Assembly (NCBI RefSeq): GCF_030817535.1
Contig: NZ_JAUSZL010000004.1
Location: forward strand, 194,683 to 258,682
DNA length: 64,000 nt
Reading direction: 5' to 3'
Source: Streptomyces sp. V3I8
Lineage (GTDB): Bacteria; Actinomycetota; Actinomycetes; Streptomycetales; Streptomycetaceae
Shown: in pieces, positions 56,220 through 64,000 of the stretch
Layout: every line of letters starts with the position of its first letter
How positions within the stretch are numbered: position 1 is the stretch's first letter
Translations under genes and position numbers: made by a program
Notes under the pieces: generated by a model
What the model saw: only the letters and a program-made list of their open reading frames with translations
Database searches by the model: none
What the model was told of the DNA's origin: nothing

Positions 56220-56665
56220 CGGATGCTGCCCCTCTGTGCGGTGCGGCGCTGTGCCTCGCGCTCCAGCGCCTTGAAGGTGGCGCGGGTGTCACCGCGGAAG
56301 GCCTTGGCCCACACGAGGCGGAACAGCGGGACGAAGGGGCCGTGGACCTCGACGCGGCGGTGCAGCGCGACCTTGCCCGGGCCCTGGGCGCGGTAGGTGT
56401 TGATGATCAGCATCTTGCCGCCGGGCATCGGGGACTGGGTGGTGTAGGAGGTGCCGGGTTCGGTTTCGACGAGGGTGAAGTAGCCGCGCCGGCCCGAGAC
56501 GATGCGGGAGATGGTCCAGCCGCCGCTGCCCGGCTCGAAGGGCCCCTCGAAGCCGCTCTGCAGGACGTGCGGGTCCCAGGTCGCCCAGGCGGGCACGTCG
56601 GAGACCGTCTGCCAGACGGCGTCCGGTTCGGCGTCGATGATGTCCGACTCTTCGAACGCGTACAT
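56216..56665 (-). CDS. SRPBCC-family (polyketide cyclase/dehydrase-like) small protein
   Basis: A 149-residue protein with the START/SRPBCC pattern: an N-terminal strand with DIIDAEPDAVWQTVSDVPAWATWDPHV, then alternating strands (YFTLVETEPGTSYTTQ, GKVALHRRVEVHG) and a long C-terminal helix. The fold forms a deep hydrophobic pocket; members act as aromatase/cyclases, dehydratases or lipid carriers. No catalytic residues can be assigned. ATG 56,665 has gagagg nine bases upstream. It overlaps the epoxidase start by four bases, so the pair is probably made in equal amounts and may work on the same substrate, for example opening or rearranging the epoxide. Confidence 0.75.
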   Translation of the reverse strand: MYAFEESDIIDAEPDAVWQTVSDVPAWATWDPHVLQSGFEGPFEPGSGGWTISRIVSGRRGYFTLVETEPGTSYTTQSPMPGGKMLIINTYRAQGPGKVALHRRVEVHGPFVPLFRLVWAKAFRGDTRATFKALEREAQRRTAQRGSIR

Positions 56666-57123
56666 GACCAAGTACCTCTCATTTGCGTGACACGACGGAG
56701 GGGGAGGAAGCGGGCGCGGGCCCTGCCGGGGCCCGCCGGAGTCCCGGCGGGGCCCGCCCGGCGAAAGCGCCCCGGCCGGATCCCCCTGGCAGGGGCGCCC
56801 CTGGTGGGGGTCCGCCCCAGGCGGGGGGTACGCCCCGGCCGGATGCGCCCGTTTGTCCGGGAGGTACATCCGCCCGGAAAGTGCGCCCATCCGGAGCGGG
56901 TGCGCCCGCCCGGGGGGTGCGCCCGCCCTGGGGGGTGCGTCCCGGACCGGGTGCGCCTGTGCGGAGGTGCGTCCGCCGAAGGCGGTGCGCCTGTGCGGGG
57001 GTGCGCCCTGCGGCAGACGCCGACGCCCGGGACACGGCGTCCGGGACACGGTGTCCCGGGGGGGGCGCCGGGGGGTGCCTGCCGGGCATCTCGTCCGGGG
57101 CGCCGGACGGGGCGCCGGACGGG
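56666..57123 (-). other. Repeat-rich intergenic gap, no gene seen
   Basis: Between the flavin oxidoreductase stop and the SRPBCC start. It contains many variants of ggtgcgcccg (56,890-57,010) and an inverted repeat ccgggacac-g-gtgtcccgg at 57,041-57,059. The latter could end the upstream transcript; a promoter for the SRPBCC-epoxidase pair would have to lie here too, but none is obvious. Confidence 0.5.
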
Positions 57124-57139
57124 GCGCCCCGCGGGGCGC
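57124..57139 (-). terminator. Palindrome just after the flavin oxidoreductase gene
   Basis: gcgccccgcggggcgc is a perfect 16-base palindrome eight bases past the stop codon of the luciferase-like gene. It is short and has no loop, so terminator strength is uncertain. Confidence 0.45.
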
Positions 57140-57146
57140 GGCGGGG

Positions 57147-58382
57147 TCAGTTCCCGGGCGTGGGACGCGGGTTCTGGAACTCCTCCATGTCGGTACGGAT
57201 CACGTAGTCGGACACGTCCACCGCCGGGGCCTCGATCCGCTCCAGGGCGTTCTTCAGCGGCACGGCGAGCCGGTCCTGCTTGGCCAGTTCGGCCGCCTCG
57301 CGGCGCCCGGCGAACTCCGGCATGACCTCGCGGGCGAACAGTTCCAGGGACTCGCAGATGTGCTCGTGGCTGTTGGAACCGAGCTGCACCTGGAAAATGA
57401 TCTCGTCGACGCCCGCGGCCTCCTGCACCCGGATCATCTCGGCGAGCTTGTCCGGGGTGCCGATCCCGCGGCGCACCACCTTGTCCATGCGCTCCGCGTT
57501 CTCCGGCGGCACCGGCGGCTGCTTGGCGAACTCTTCCGACAGCACCGTGGTGCCGGGACGGTGGCCGCCCTGCACGTAGAAGTGCATGAAGGAGTTGACG
57601 TAGAAGTCGACGCCGCCCATGGCCCGCTCGTAGGCAATCTCCTCGTCGCGGTGGCACAAGAAAGGCAGCGCGACCGCGAAGTTGGCGTTGACGGCCTTGC
57701 CGACCGGGACGCAGTCCTCGGACTCGATGGTGCGGTAGTAGGCGCCGACGCGCTCGGTGGCCTCCTCCGGGGTCATGAACGCGAACGACAGGGCACCCAC
57801 CCCGTTACGGGCGGCCGTCTCGACGGTCTCGGGGGAACTGCAGGCCACCCACAGCGGGGGGTGCGGCTTCTGCTTGGGCTTGGGCAGCACGTTGCGCGGC
57901 GGCATGTCGATCCACTGGCCCTGGTGGCCGGTGAAGGGCACCTCGGTGAGCATCCGGGTGATCACGCCGATCGCCTCGCGCCACTGCTCGCGCTTGGTGG
58001 CCCGGTCCACACCGAACGCGCCGAGCTCGTGCTGGGTGCTGCCCTGCCCGGAGCCGAACTCCACCCGCCCCCCGGACACCAGGTCCAGCATCGCGATGCG
58101 CTCGGCGATACGGGCGGGATGGTTCACCGCCGGCGGCAGCGTCACGATGCCGTGCGCCAGCCGGATGTTCGTGGTCCGGGCGGCCGCCGCCGCCAGGAAC
58201 ACCTCGGGCGCCGAGGAGTGCGAGTACTCGTCCAGGAAATGATGCTCGGAGGCCCAGACCGTGTCGAATCCCAGCCGGTCGGCGAGTTCTATCTGCTCCA
58301 GGGCCTCATTGAGTGTTTTCTCCTCCCCGTCCTCGGTCCACGGACGGGGATTCTGCAGGAGATAGATCAGACCGAAGCGCAT
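57147..58382 (-). CDS. Luciferase-like (LLM class) flavin-dependent oxidoreductase
   Basis: A 411-residue TIM-barrel protein of the bacterial luciferase-like monooxygenase group: MRFGLIYLLQ start, ADRLGFDTVWASEHHF, the family block with SGGRVEFGSGQG, and PPLWVACSSPETVETAARNG. These enzymes use reduced FMN (or F420) and oxygen for Baeyer-Villiger, hydroxylation or dehydrogenation steps and need a separate flavin reductase, which is not in the window. The ATG at 58,382 follows gaggagcg, giving a usual ribosome site. It lies upstream of the SRPBCC-epoxidase pair on the same strand but with a 481-base gap and hairpins between, so it may be a separate unit. Likely a tailoring oxidase of the macrolactam; the substrate is unknown. 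Confidence 0.85.
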   Translation of the reverse strand: MRFGLIYLLQNPRPWTEDGEEKTLNEALEQIELADRLGFDTVWASEHHFLDEYSHSSAPEVFLAAAAARTTNIRLAHGIVTLPPAVNHPARIAERIAMLDLVSGGRVEFGSGQGSTQHELGAFGVDRATKREQWREAIGVITRMLTEVPFTGHQGQWIDMPPRNVLPKPKQKPHPPLWVACSSPETVETAARNGVGALSFAFMTPEEATERVGAYYRTIESEDCVPVGKAVNANFAVALPFLCHRDEEIAYERAMGGVDFYVNSFMHFYVQGGHRPGTTVLSEEFAKQPPVPPENAERMDKVVRRGIGTPDKLAEMIRVQEAAGVDEIIFQVQLGSNSHEHICESLELFAREVMPEFAGRREAAELAKQDRLAVPLKNALERIEAPAVDVSDYVIRTDMEEFQNPRPTPGN

Positions 58383-58520
58383 ACTCGCTCCTCTTCATCG
58401 ACAGGAATGTCACCGCTGCCCGAGCCACGGCACCACTGGCTTTTCACCGGCCACTTCCGCGCAGAGGGCTCCCTGTGGAAGCAGGCCCGGCCACGGTATG
58501 AGCAAAGACTTCACGACCGC

Positions 58521-58550
58521 TCCCCCTACAAGCCCCTTAGCGGCCCTTAC
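58521..58550 (-). promoter_or_regulatory. Phased TAGGGG-type repeats upstream of the flavin oxidoreductase gene
   Basis: cccctacaag and ccccttagcg follow each other with a 10-base period (boxes at 58,523 and 58,533) and cccttac comes ten bases later. On the minus strand these are TAGGGG, AAGGGG and TAAGGG boxes, 140-165 bases upstream of the start. They resemble the regions at 15,983-16,038 and 25,753-25,782. Confidence 0.4.
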
Positions 58551-60161
58551 CCCCACCCCGCCCCGCCCCCGCCACCAAGCCCCACCCACACCCGCCCACC
58601 CGCACCCGCCCACCGGCCGCACCCGCAATCACGCACGGCCACCGGCCGCGGCGTACAAGACACGCAGGCACGCAGGCACGCAGGCACGCAGCAACGGCCA
58701 CGGACTGCAGGACGCGAAGTACCGAGCACAACTGCGGGGCACGGCCACGGGATACGCCTGCGGGATACGGCTGCGAAGAGGCGCAGAGCCGGGACACGGG
58801 GTACGGGGGTGCGGGGGCTGCAAGACGCGGGAGTACGGCTGCGCAGTGCGGGGCGCAGGGTGCGGGACACGGGGTACTACGGGCTGCAAGACGCGGGGTA
58901 TGCCTGCGCAGCACCGAGCGGGCTGCGGGCTGCGGGCTGCGGGCTGCGACCCACACGATCACGGACTGCGGAAAGCGGCAGCTCCCGGCCCCCGGCGGCA
59001 GCCGGCCGGCCACCGCGACCACAGCCCCGCCTCCCCGGAGAGGGGCGTGCTGCTCCCCGGCTCGCTCCGCGACCACCCCGGGACTGCCCGGAACTGCCGC
59101 GCATGCCTGCGCGGCGAGCGGTCCCCTCGAAGGGCAGGCGCGGGATGCGTAAAGCAGGAGCAGGCCCCCAAGAAGCACGTGCGGGCCACCGCGCCGAACG
59201 GGCAACCCCCTACGAGCAGACCCACCCCTACCCCCAGACACGACAAGGACACGAAGACCGAAACCGGCCCAGAGCACGACGGACACCGACAGGGACACGG
59301 TCACGGGCACGGGCACGGGGACGGGGACGGGGCAGGGCGGACACGGAAGCGGCACGGGGACGGGGGCGGGGGCGGGAGGGGTCCAGGGCAGGCAGGCGGG
59401 CAGGGAGGGGGCTGGCAGGGCACGGGATCGGGGCGAAGGCGGGGCCGGGCCGGATACGGGGTGGGTACTCCCCCGGGTGCGGCACCGACGGGGCCCGGCG
59501 CTGTCCCGGCCGCCACGGCGGGTGGGCACCGCCCGGCGCCGGCGCTGCCGGGCGGGCACTTTCCACGCTGGCGCTGAACGTCTGGAGGCTTTCCCTTTTT
59601 GACGGCCCGCCACCTCCGCCGCCCCGGGCGCCCCCTTCCCCCTTTTCCTCACACTGCCTGCCTGCCGCCGCACGCCGCATGGTGGACGGCTGCGCAAAGG
59701 AAAGCGCGGTACGCGGGACGGCCCCCGGCAAGGCAGGGGCCCGCCGCACCGGGAGGGGACCGTGCGGGCGGCGCGCCGGCCAACCAGCCACCGCCCGACG
59801 GGTGCTGCCGGGCACCGGGGCACCCGGCGGCCTCTGCCATCGGCCACCGCCCGGAACACCCCGCCCCCGCACGCCCCCGCCACCGCACGGTGCATGCGGT
59901 GGCAGGGAGGGGTGCATGCGGTGCAGTGCGGCGGGCCCCGCCGGTAAGGCCGCACCCCCGGCAAAGCGGCCCGCGCAGAAACCGCCGCCCCCCTCAAGGG
60001 CACAGCCCCGCCTTTGGGGCCGCAGTCCCAAAAGCAGCGGCCGCCCACCGGGGCCGGCGGTCCCTCAGGGCGGGCGGTCCCCGCAGAGCACCCCGCCCCC
60101 GGAGCCGCGCCCCGGCAGGGGCGGGTCCGGGAAGAGCGGGCCCGCCGCAGGGGCGGTGGTC
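58551..60161. other. 1.6 kb repeat-rich stretch without a recognisable gene
   Basis: Several long open frames cross this stretch on both strands, but all translate to Arg/Pro/Gly/Ala-rich sequence with no domain, consistent with stop-poor GC-rich spacer. It contains tandem repeats: cacgcagg four times (58,661-58,692), ggctgcg four times (58,921-58,948), and repeated gggctgcaagacgcggg-type words at 58,817-58,905. It may be a decayed gene or recombined spacer; I see nothing functional in it. Confidence 0.6.
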
Positions 60162-61433
60162 TCAGGAGGGGTTGATCTGGGGAGCCAGCTGCTCGCAGGG
60201 CAGTTCGATGGTGGCGGTGGTGGGACCGCCCGGCGGACTGTGCAGGGCCAGGATCCCGTCGAACGCGCCGAGCCTGCGCTCGATGCCCGCCAGCCCGCTG
60301 CCGCCGGCCGGGTCCGCGCCGCCCCTGCCGTCATCGGTCACCGTGATCCGCAGCATGCCCTCCTCGCAGCGCATGTCGATCCAGATCCGCTCCGCCCGGG
60401 CGTGCTTGGCGACATTGGTCAGCATCTCCGACACGGAGAAGTACGCGGCCGCCTCGACCGGCGCGGCCAGCCGCCCGATCACCTCGTCACCGACCTCGGT
60501 CCTGACCGGACTGCGCAGCGCCAGCGCCCGCACCGCATCGCCCAGACCCCGCTCGGCAAGGACGGGAGGATGAATGCCCCGCACCAGCTGGCGCAGTTCG
60601 TCCAGGGCCTCCGCGGAGGACTTGCGGGTCTGCGCCAGCAGCACGGCCGCCTGGTCGGGATCACTGCGCAGCAGGTGCTCGATGGTGCCCAGACTCATCC
60701 CCATCGCCACCAGCCTCGCCTGCGCCCCGTCGTGCAGATCACGCTCGATACGCCGCAGCTCGGCCGCCGAGACGTCCACCGCGTCCGCACGGGACTCCTT
60801 CAGATGCTCGATACGCATCTGCAGCGCCCGCCCCCGTCCGGGCGCCAAGAACGCCCTCGTCAGCAAGCCGTGCACATGCAGGATCAGCGGATCGTAGCGC
60901 AGCCCCGCCGCGATGAACCCCGCCCCCAGCACGGCCGCCGCCAGCGCGGTCAGCTGCCCGCCCACCGGAACGAACGCATACCAGTACCCGACCTCACGCA
61001 TCGGCCGCCACACACCGGCCGCCAGCACGAACCCCCACACCCCGTACAGCAGCAGAGCCGCCGCGAACATCCCCAGCACGAACCCCGCCACCGGATCGAC
61101 GATCATCCACAGCAGATCACGCCAGGTCGCAGGATCCTTCAACAGCCACCGCCAGCGCTGGACCTGACCCACCACACCGCCCGCATCCGCCGGCAGCGGC
61201 CGGTAGGGCACCGCGATGTCCACCGCGCACCAGCGCCCCGCCAGCCGGCGGCGCGCGGTGGCATTGGCCCGGGCCGCACCGATCACCCACGGCGTGGTGA
61301 ACACCCCGATCCCCACCACACTCAGCGCGATCGACACCACCGAGAGACAAAACAGCACCAGCGAGACCACCATCGACAGCAATGCCAGGCACGCCCCCCG
61401 GGCCGCAGCCGCCACACCGGCCCGAACATCCAT
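60162..61433 (-). CDS. Two-component sensor histidine kinase (HisKA_3 type) with membrane sensor domain
   Basis: A 423-residue membrane kinase. Hydrophobic segments at about 13-45, 108-140 and 155-180 form the sensor part. The dimerisation box RIERDLHDGAQARLVAMGMSLG puts the phospho-accepting His at 234, as in NarL-type (HisKA_3) kinases, and the ATPase part has SEMLTNVAKHARA (N box) and TDDGRGGADPAGGSGLAGIERR (G boxes). The start at 61,433 was chosen because it has ggag five bases upstream and the longer frame to 61,814 adds only Gly-rich low-complexity sequence. No NarL-type response regulator lies beside it, and the LuxR-type protein at 62,903 lacks a visible receiver domain. Membership of the cluster is uncertain. 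Confidence 0.88.
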   Translation of the reverse strand: MDVRAGVAAAARGACLALLSMVVSLVLFCLSVVSIALSVVGIGVFTTPWVIGAARANATARRRLAGRWCAVDIAVPYRPLPADAGGVVGQVQRWRWLLKDPATWRDLLWMIVDPVAGFVLGMFAAALLLYGVWGFVLAAGVWRPMREVGYWYAFVPVGGQLTALAAAVLGAGFIAAGLRYDPLILHVHGLLTRAFLAPGRGRALQMRIEHLKESRADAVDVSAAELRRIERDLHDGAQARLVAMGMSLGTIEHLLRSDPDQAAVLLAQTRKSSAEALDELRQLVRGIHPPVLAERGLGDAVRALALRSPVRTEVGDEVIGRLAAPVEAAAYFSVSEMLTNVAKHARAERIWIDMRCEEGMLRITVTDDGRGGADPAGGSGLAGIERRLGAFDGILALHSPPGGPTTATIELPCEQLAPQINPS

Positions 61434-62902
61434 CTCGTCTCCCGTGATCGAAACGCGCCGGCCCCGACGCGAAACCCCTTCACCACACCCGGACCCCGCC
61501 GCGCGACGCCCCGGCCGTACAAGACCCCTACTGTGCCGCCCGCCGGCCGCCAGCGGCACCGCCCCAGCACCCCGAAACCAGGGTGTACCTGCCACCACCG
61601 TGACCCATCCGGCACACCCACCACCACTATCCAGCCACCCCCACACCCCCCAACCAACCAACCGGCCGGCGGAGCAGCCCACCGGCCCACCGGCCCGCCA
61701 GCCAGCCCACCGACCTGCCGGCGCGCCCACCGGCCCACCGGCTGCTCCGCCGGCAGACCCACACCCCCGCAACTCCCCCGCCCACCCGCACCCCCGCCCC
61801 GGCCCCGAACTCAACCCTCACCCTCACCCTCACCCTCAGCCTCAGCCTCAGCACCGGCACCGGCACCGGCACCGGCACCGGCACCGGCACCGGCACCATC
61901 CCGCCGAACGGCCCGCCCGTATCCCGTACCCCGCGCCCCGCCCCGCCCCGCCCCGCCCACGCACCACCACACCGCCGGCGGCGGGCCCGGCATCGCCGCC
62001 CCCACCGGCACACCACCCGGACCGCCCCACGACCCGCACATCGGGGCAGGTTCCCCGGCCCGACGACACGGCCACCGTGCCCCCCCCTGGCAGGCCGGAA
62101 ACAGCCCCGGCCACCTACCGGCGCCTGCCCACCGGACCCGGGCCAAGGACAACCACCGCCCGGCCACCCTCCTGGGACAGGACACCACCCACACCACAGC
62201 CCACCCGCACCCCGCCCACGATCCGCCCCGCCCACACCCCCATCCACATCCACATCCGCCCGCACCCGGCACCCGGCACCCGGCACCCGGCACCCGGCAC
62301 CCGGCACCCGGCCACGCACTACCCCACCCGCGTCCCGCCCACACACCACACCCCGCCCCGCCCGCGCTGCCCCCGGCCCGGCCGCACACCACCCGCCCAC
62401 AGCCCTCACAGCCCCCTCCCCCGACACCGGCCCCCGACAGGCCCGCAGCCGGCTCCCACCGACAGCCCACCACCCCGCAGGCCCGCCCCCACCGCTCGCC
62501 ACCGGCGCCCCACCGGCCCGCGACGGGTCCCGACAGGCCCGCGGCCGGTCCCCACCGACAGCCCACCACCCCGCAGGCCCGCCCCACACCGGCCCACCGG
62601 CCCGCAACGGATCCCGGCAGGCCCGCAGCCGGCTCCCACCGGCCCGCCACCACCCCCACCGGCAGCCCACCGGCCCGCAGGCCGGCTCCCACCGCCCGCC
62701 ACCGGCGCCCCCCTGGCCCGCGACGGGCCGGTGGCGGGCCCGCGTCCGGACGGCGGCAGGCCACCGCCGGCCCGCATCCGGCCACCGCCGCCCACCGCAC
62801 GGCCGAAAACCACAGGCCCCTCCAACGCCTCCTGCCACGAACGCCGTTCATGGCTTAAAGTTGCGCTGCCGCGACCAGCATGACGAAGGGGGCACCCCGA
62901 AG
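61434..62902. repeat. 1.5 kb C-rich repetitive spacer
   Basis: No gene is seen; long frames here are low-complexity artefacts. Repeats: ccctca-type hexamers (61,814-61,850), caccgg seven times (61,852-61,893), cacccgg seven times (62,263-62,311), and about 95-base imperfect repeats with the word aggcccgc(a/g)gccgg at 62,439, 62,536 and 62,618. The plus strand is extremely C-rich, the minus strand G-rich. A TAAAGT patch near 62,856 may belong to the LuxR-type gene's promoter. Confidence 0.7.
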
Positions 62903-64000
62903 ATGTCGGTCACCAGCGGACGGGGACCCGACCTCGACGACGTGACACGTGCCGCCTACCAGCACGCCGTCAGCACCGGCCGCTTCCAGCGCGAGGACAT
63001 CACCGCCCGCCTGCACCTGACCACCGACGAGGCCCTGCGCATCGAACGCACCCTGCGCTCCCTGTGCCTGCTGCACCCCCTGGCCGCAGGCAGCCACCTC
63101 GTCCCCGTCAGCCCCGACGCCGCCGCCGTCGCCCTGGTCGCCTCCACCGAACGCCACATCCACGACCTCCAGCACAGCGTCACCGCCGCCCGCGCCCGCC
63201 TGCTGTCCCTGATGCCCCGCTACCTCGAAGGCCGCCACACCCGCACCCAGCACGACGCCGTCGACGTCATCGCCGACCCCGACACCGCACAACTCATGAT
63301 CGACCAGGCCACCGACCAGGCCACCAACGAAATCCTCACCATGCGCCCCGGACCCCCCCTGCCCCCCCACCGCCTGGCAGCCGACCACCACAACGCCCTG
63401 CACACCCTCCGACGCCACATCACCCTACGCACCCTCTACCAACACACCGCCCGCACCGACCCCCCCACCACCACCCACCTCAACGAACTCACCACACACG
63501 GCGCCCACATCCGCACCACCAGCGAAATCACCGACCACATCACCATCTACGACCGCACCACCGCCTTCCTCCACAACCCCACCCACACCCTCACCCTCAT
63601 CCGCGAACCCACCCTCCTCACCCTCCTCACCAACACCTTCCACCACCACTGGGACAACGCCACCCCCTACCACCCACCCACCCACACCACCAGCCACACC
63701 CACACCAGCGGCAGCCTCGACAACAGCCACACCAGCGGCAGCGGCAGCAACACCGGCGCCCACACCGGCACCGGCACCAGCACCAGCACCAGCACCGACA
63801 TCAACACCGACATCAAACACACCATCATCCGCCTCATGGCCCAAGGCCACAAAGACGAAGTCATCGCCCGCCGCCTCGGCATGTCCCTACGCACCTGCCG
63901 CCGCCGCATCGCCGAAATCATGACCCAACTCAACGCCACCAGCCGCTTCCAAACCGGCGTCAACGCCACCCGCACCGGCCTCCTCAACCCACCCCCACCC
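62903..64000 (+). CDS. LuxR-type helix-turn-helix regulator, cut by right edge
   Basis: 366 residues are visible and the frame is open at the edge, probably only a few codons from the end. The N-terminal 60 residues look like a winged-helix segment (STGRFQREDITARLHLTTDEAL), followed by a TrmB/LuxR-associated helical and alpha/beta region (TERHIHDLQ, RPGPPLPP, LRTLYQ). The C-terminal block MAQGHKDEVIARRLGMSLRT, RRRIAEIM and SRFQ is a LuxR-type helix-turn-helix, the layout of a large actinomycete family. There is no receiver domain. Residues about 250-300 are a Thr/Ser/His/Gly repeat insert (TSHTHTSGS, TGTGTSTSTST) unlike the rest. ATG 62,903 has gaaggggg about eleven bases upstream. It could control the cluster but may belong to the flanking genome. 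Confidence 0.85.
   Translation, partial: MSVTSGRGPDLDDVTRAAYQHAVSTGRFQREDITARLHLTTDEALRIERTLRSLCLLHPLAAGSHLVPVSPDAAAVALVASTERHIHDLQHSVTAARARLLSLMPRYLEGRHTRTQHDAVDVIADPDTAQLMIDQATDQATNEILTMRPGPPLPPHRLAADHHNALHTLRRHITLRTLYQHTARTDPPTTTHLNELTTHGAHIRTTSEITDHITIYDRTTAFLHNPTHTLTLIREPTLLTLLTNTFHHHWDNATPYHPPTHTTSHTHTSGSLDNSHTSGSGSNTGAHTGTGTSTSTSTDINTDIKHTIIRLMAQGHKDEVIARRLGMSLRTCRRRIAEIMTQLNATSRFQTGVNATRTGLLNPPPP

Noticed and set aside
54807..58382. A polyether biosynthetic cluster on the basis of the epoxidase
   Set aside because: No Lsd19/MonB-type epoxide hydrolase and no ethylmalonyl or methylmalonyl modules are present, and the starter cassette is that of a macrolactam.
58498..59577. Possible genes in the stretch between the flavin oxidoreductase and the kinase
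   Set aside because: The frames have no recognisable domain, are rich in Arg, Gly and Cys repeats and lack convincing ribosome sites.
62263..62311. Tandem repeats as a CRISPR array
   Set aside because: Units are 7 bases with no spacers; the same holds for the repeats at 58,661 and 61,852.
56853..62858. A 2,001-codon open frame on the plus strand
   Set aside because: It crosses the flavin oxidoreductase and kinase genes antisense and is low-complexity elsewhere; a product of very high GC content.

Overview
The window is very GC-rich, with the codon bias and regulator families (TetR, LuxR-type, HisKA_3 kinase) of a Streptomyces-like actinomycete. About 58 kb of it is the interior of a modular type I polyketide synthase (PKS) cluster for a polyene macrolactam that starts from a beta-amino acid. 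No RNA genes, insertion sequences, CRISPR arrays or phage genes were recognised.

Layout. (1) 1-15,886, minus strand: the first PKS gene. It begins with a loading ACP, carries three visible extension modules and runs off the left edge. A single extra G at 7,818-7,820 breaks its frame. (2) 16,315-26,739: a starter-unit cassette equivalent to the one known for incednine and vicenistatin. It holds a beta-amino acid adenylating enzyme, a TetR regulator, an SMP-30-like propeller, an aminoacyl-adenylating enzyme, a free-standing ACP, a VinK-type acyltransferase, a PLP beta-decarboxylase, a radical-SAM 2,3-aminomutase and a VinJ-type peptidase. (3) 27,045-54,552, minus strand: three PKS genes with five modules. 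(4) 54,807-58,382, minus strand: an Lsd18/MonCI-like flavin epoxidase overlapping an SRPBCC protein by four bases, then a luciferase-like flavin oxidoreductase. (5) 58,383-64,000: a histidine kinase and a LuxR-type regulator (cut by the right edge), separated by two long repeat-rich stretches without recognisable genes.

How the parts work together (inference from family knowledge). L-glutamate would become beta-glutamate (aminomutase), then 3-aminobutyrate (decarboxylase). The first adenylating enzyme loads it on the free ACP and the second caps its amine with an amino acid, probably alanine. The VinK-like enzyme passes the dipeptidyl group to the loading ACP of the first PKS, and the peptidase removes the cap. 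Every acyltransferase domain seen has the HAFH malonyl signature, so the chain should be unbranched. Six of the eight modules carry KS-AT-DH-KR-ACP (double bonds). The single module of 43,605-48,665 has only a KR (hydroxyl). The single module of 48,727-54,552 has wrecked KR and DH domains (beta-keto).

No thioesterase, sugar gene or P450 is visible, so the cluster continues to the left. The compound cannot be named from the sequence alone. The least conventional parts are the epoxidase/SRPBCC/flavin-oxidoreductase trio next to a macrolactam PKS, the ketone-forming module, and a set of phased TAGGGG-like repeats in four intergenic regions that may mark one regulon.
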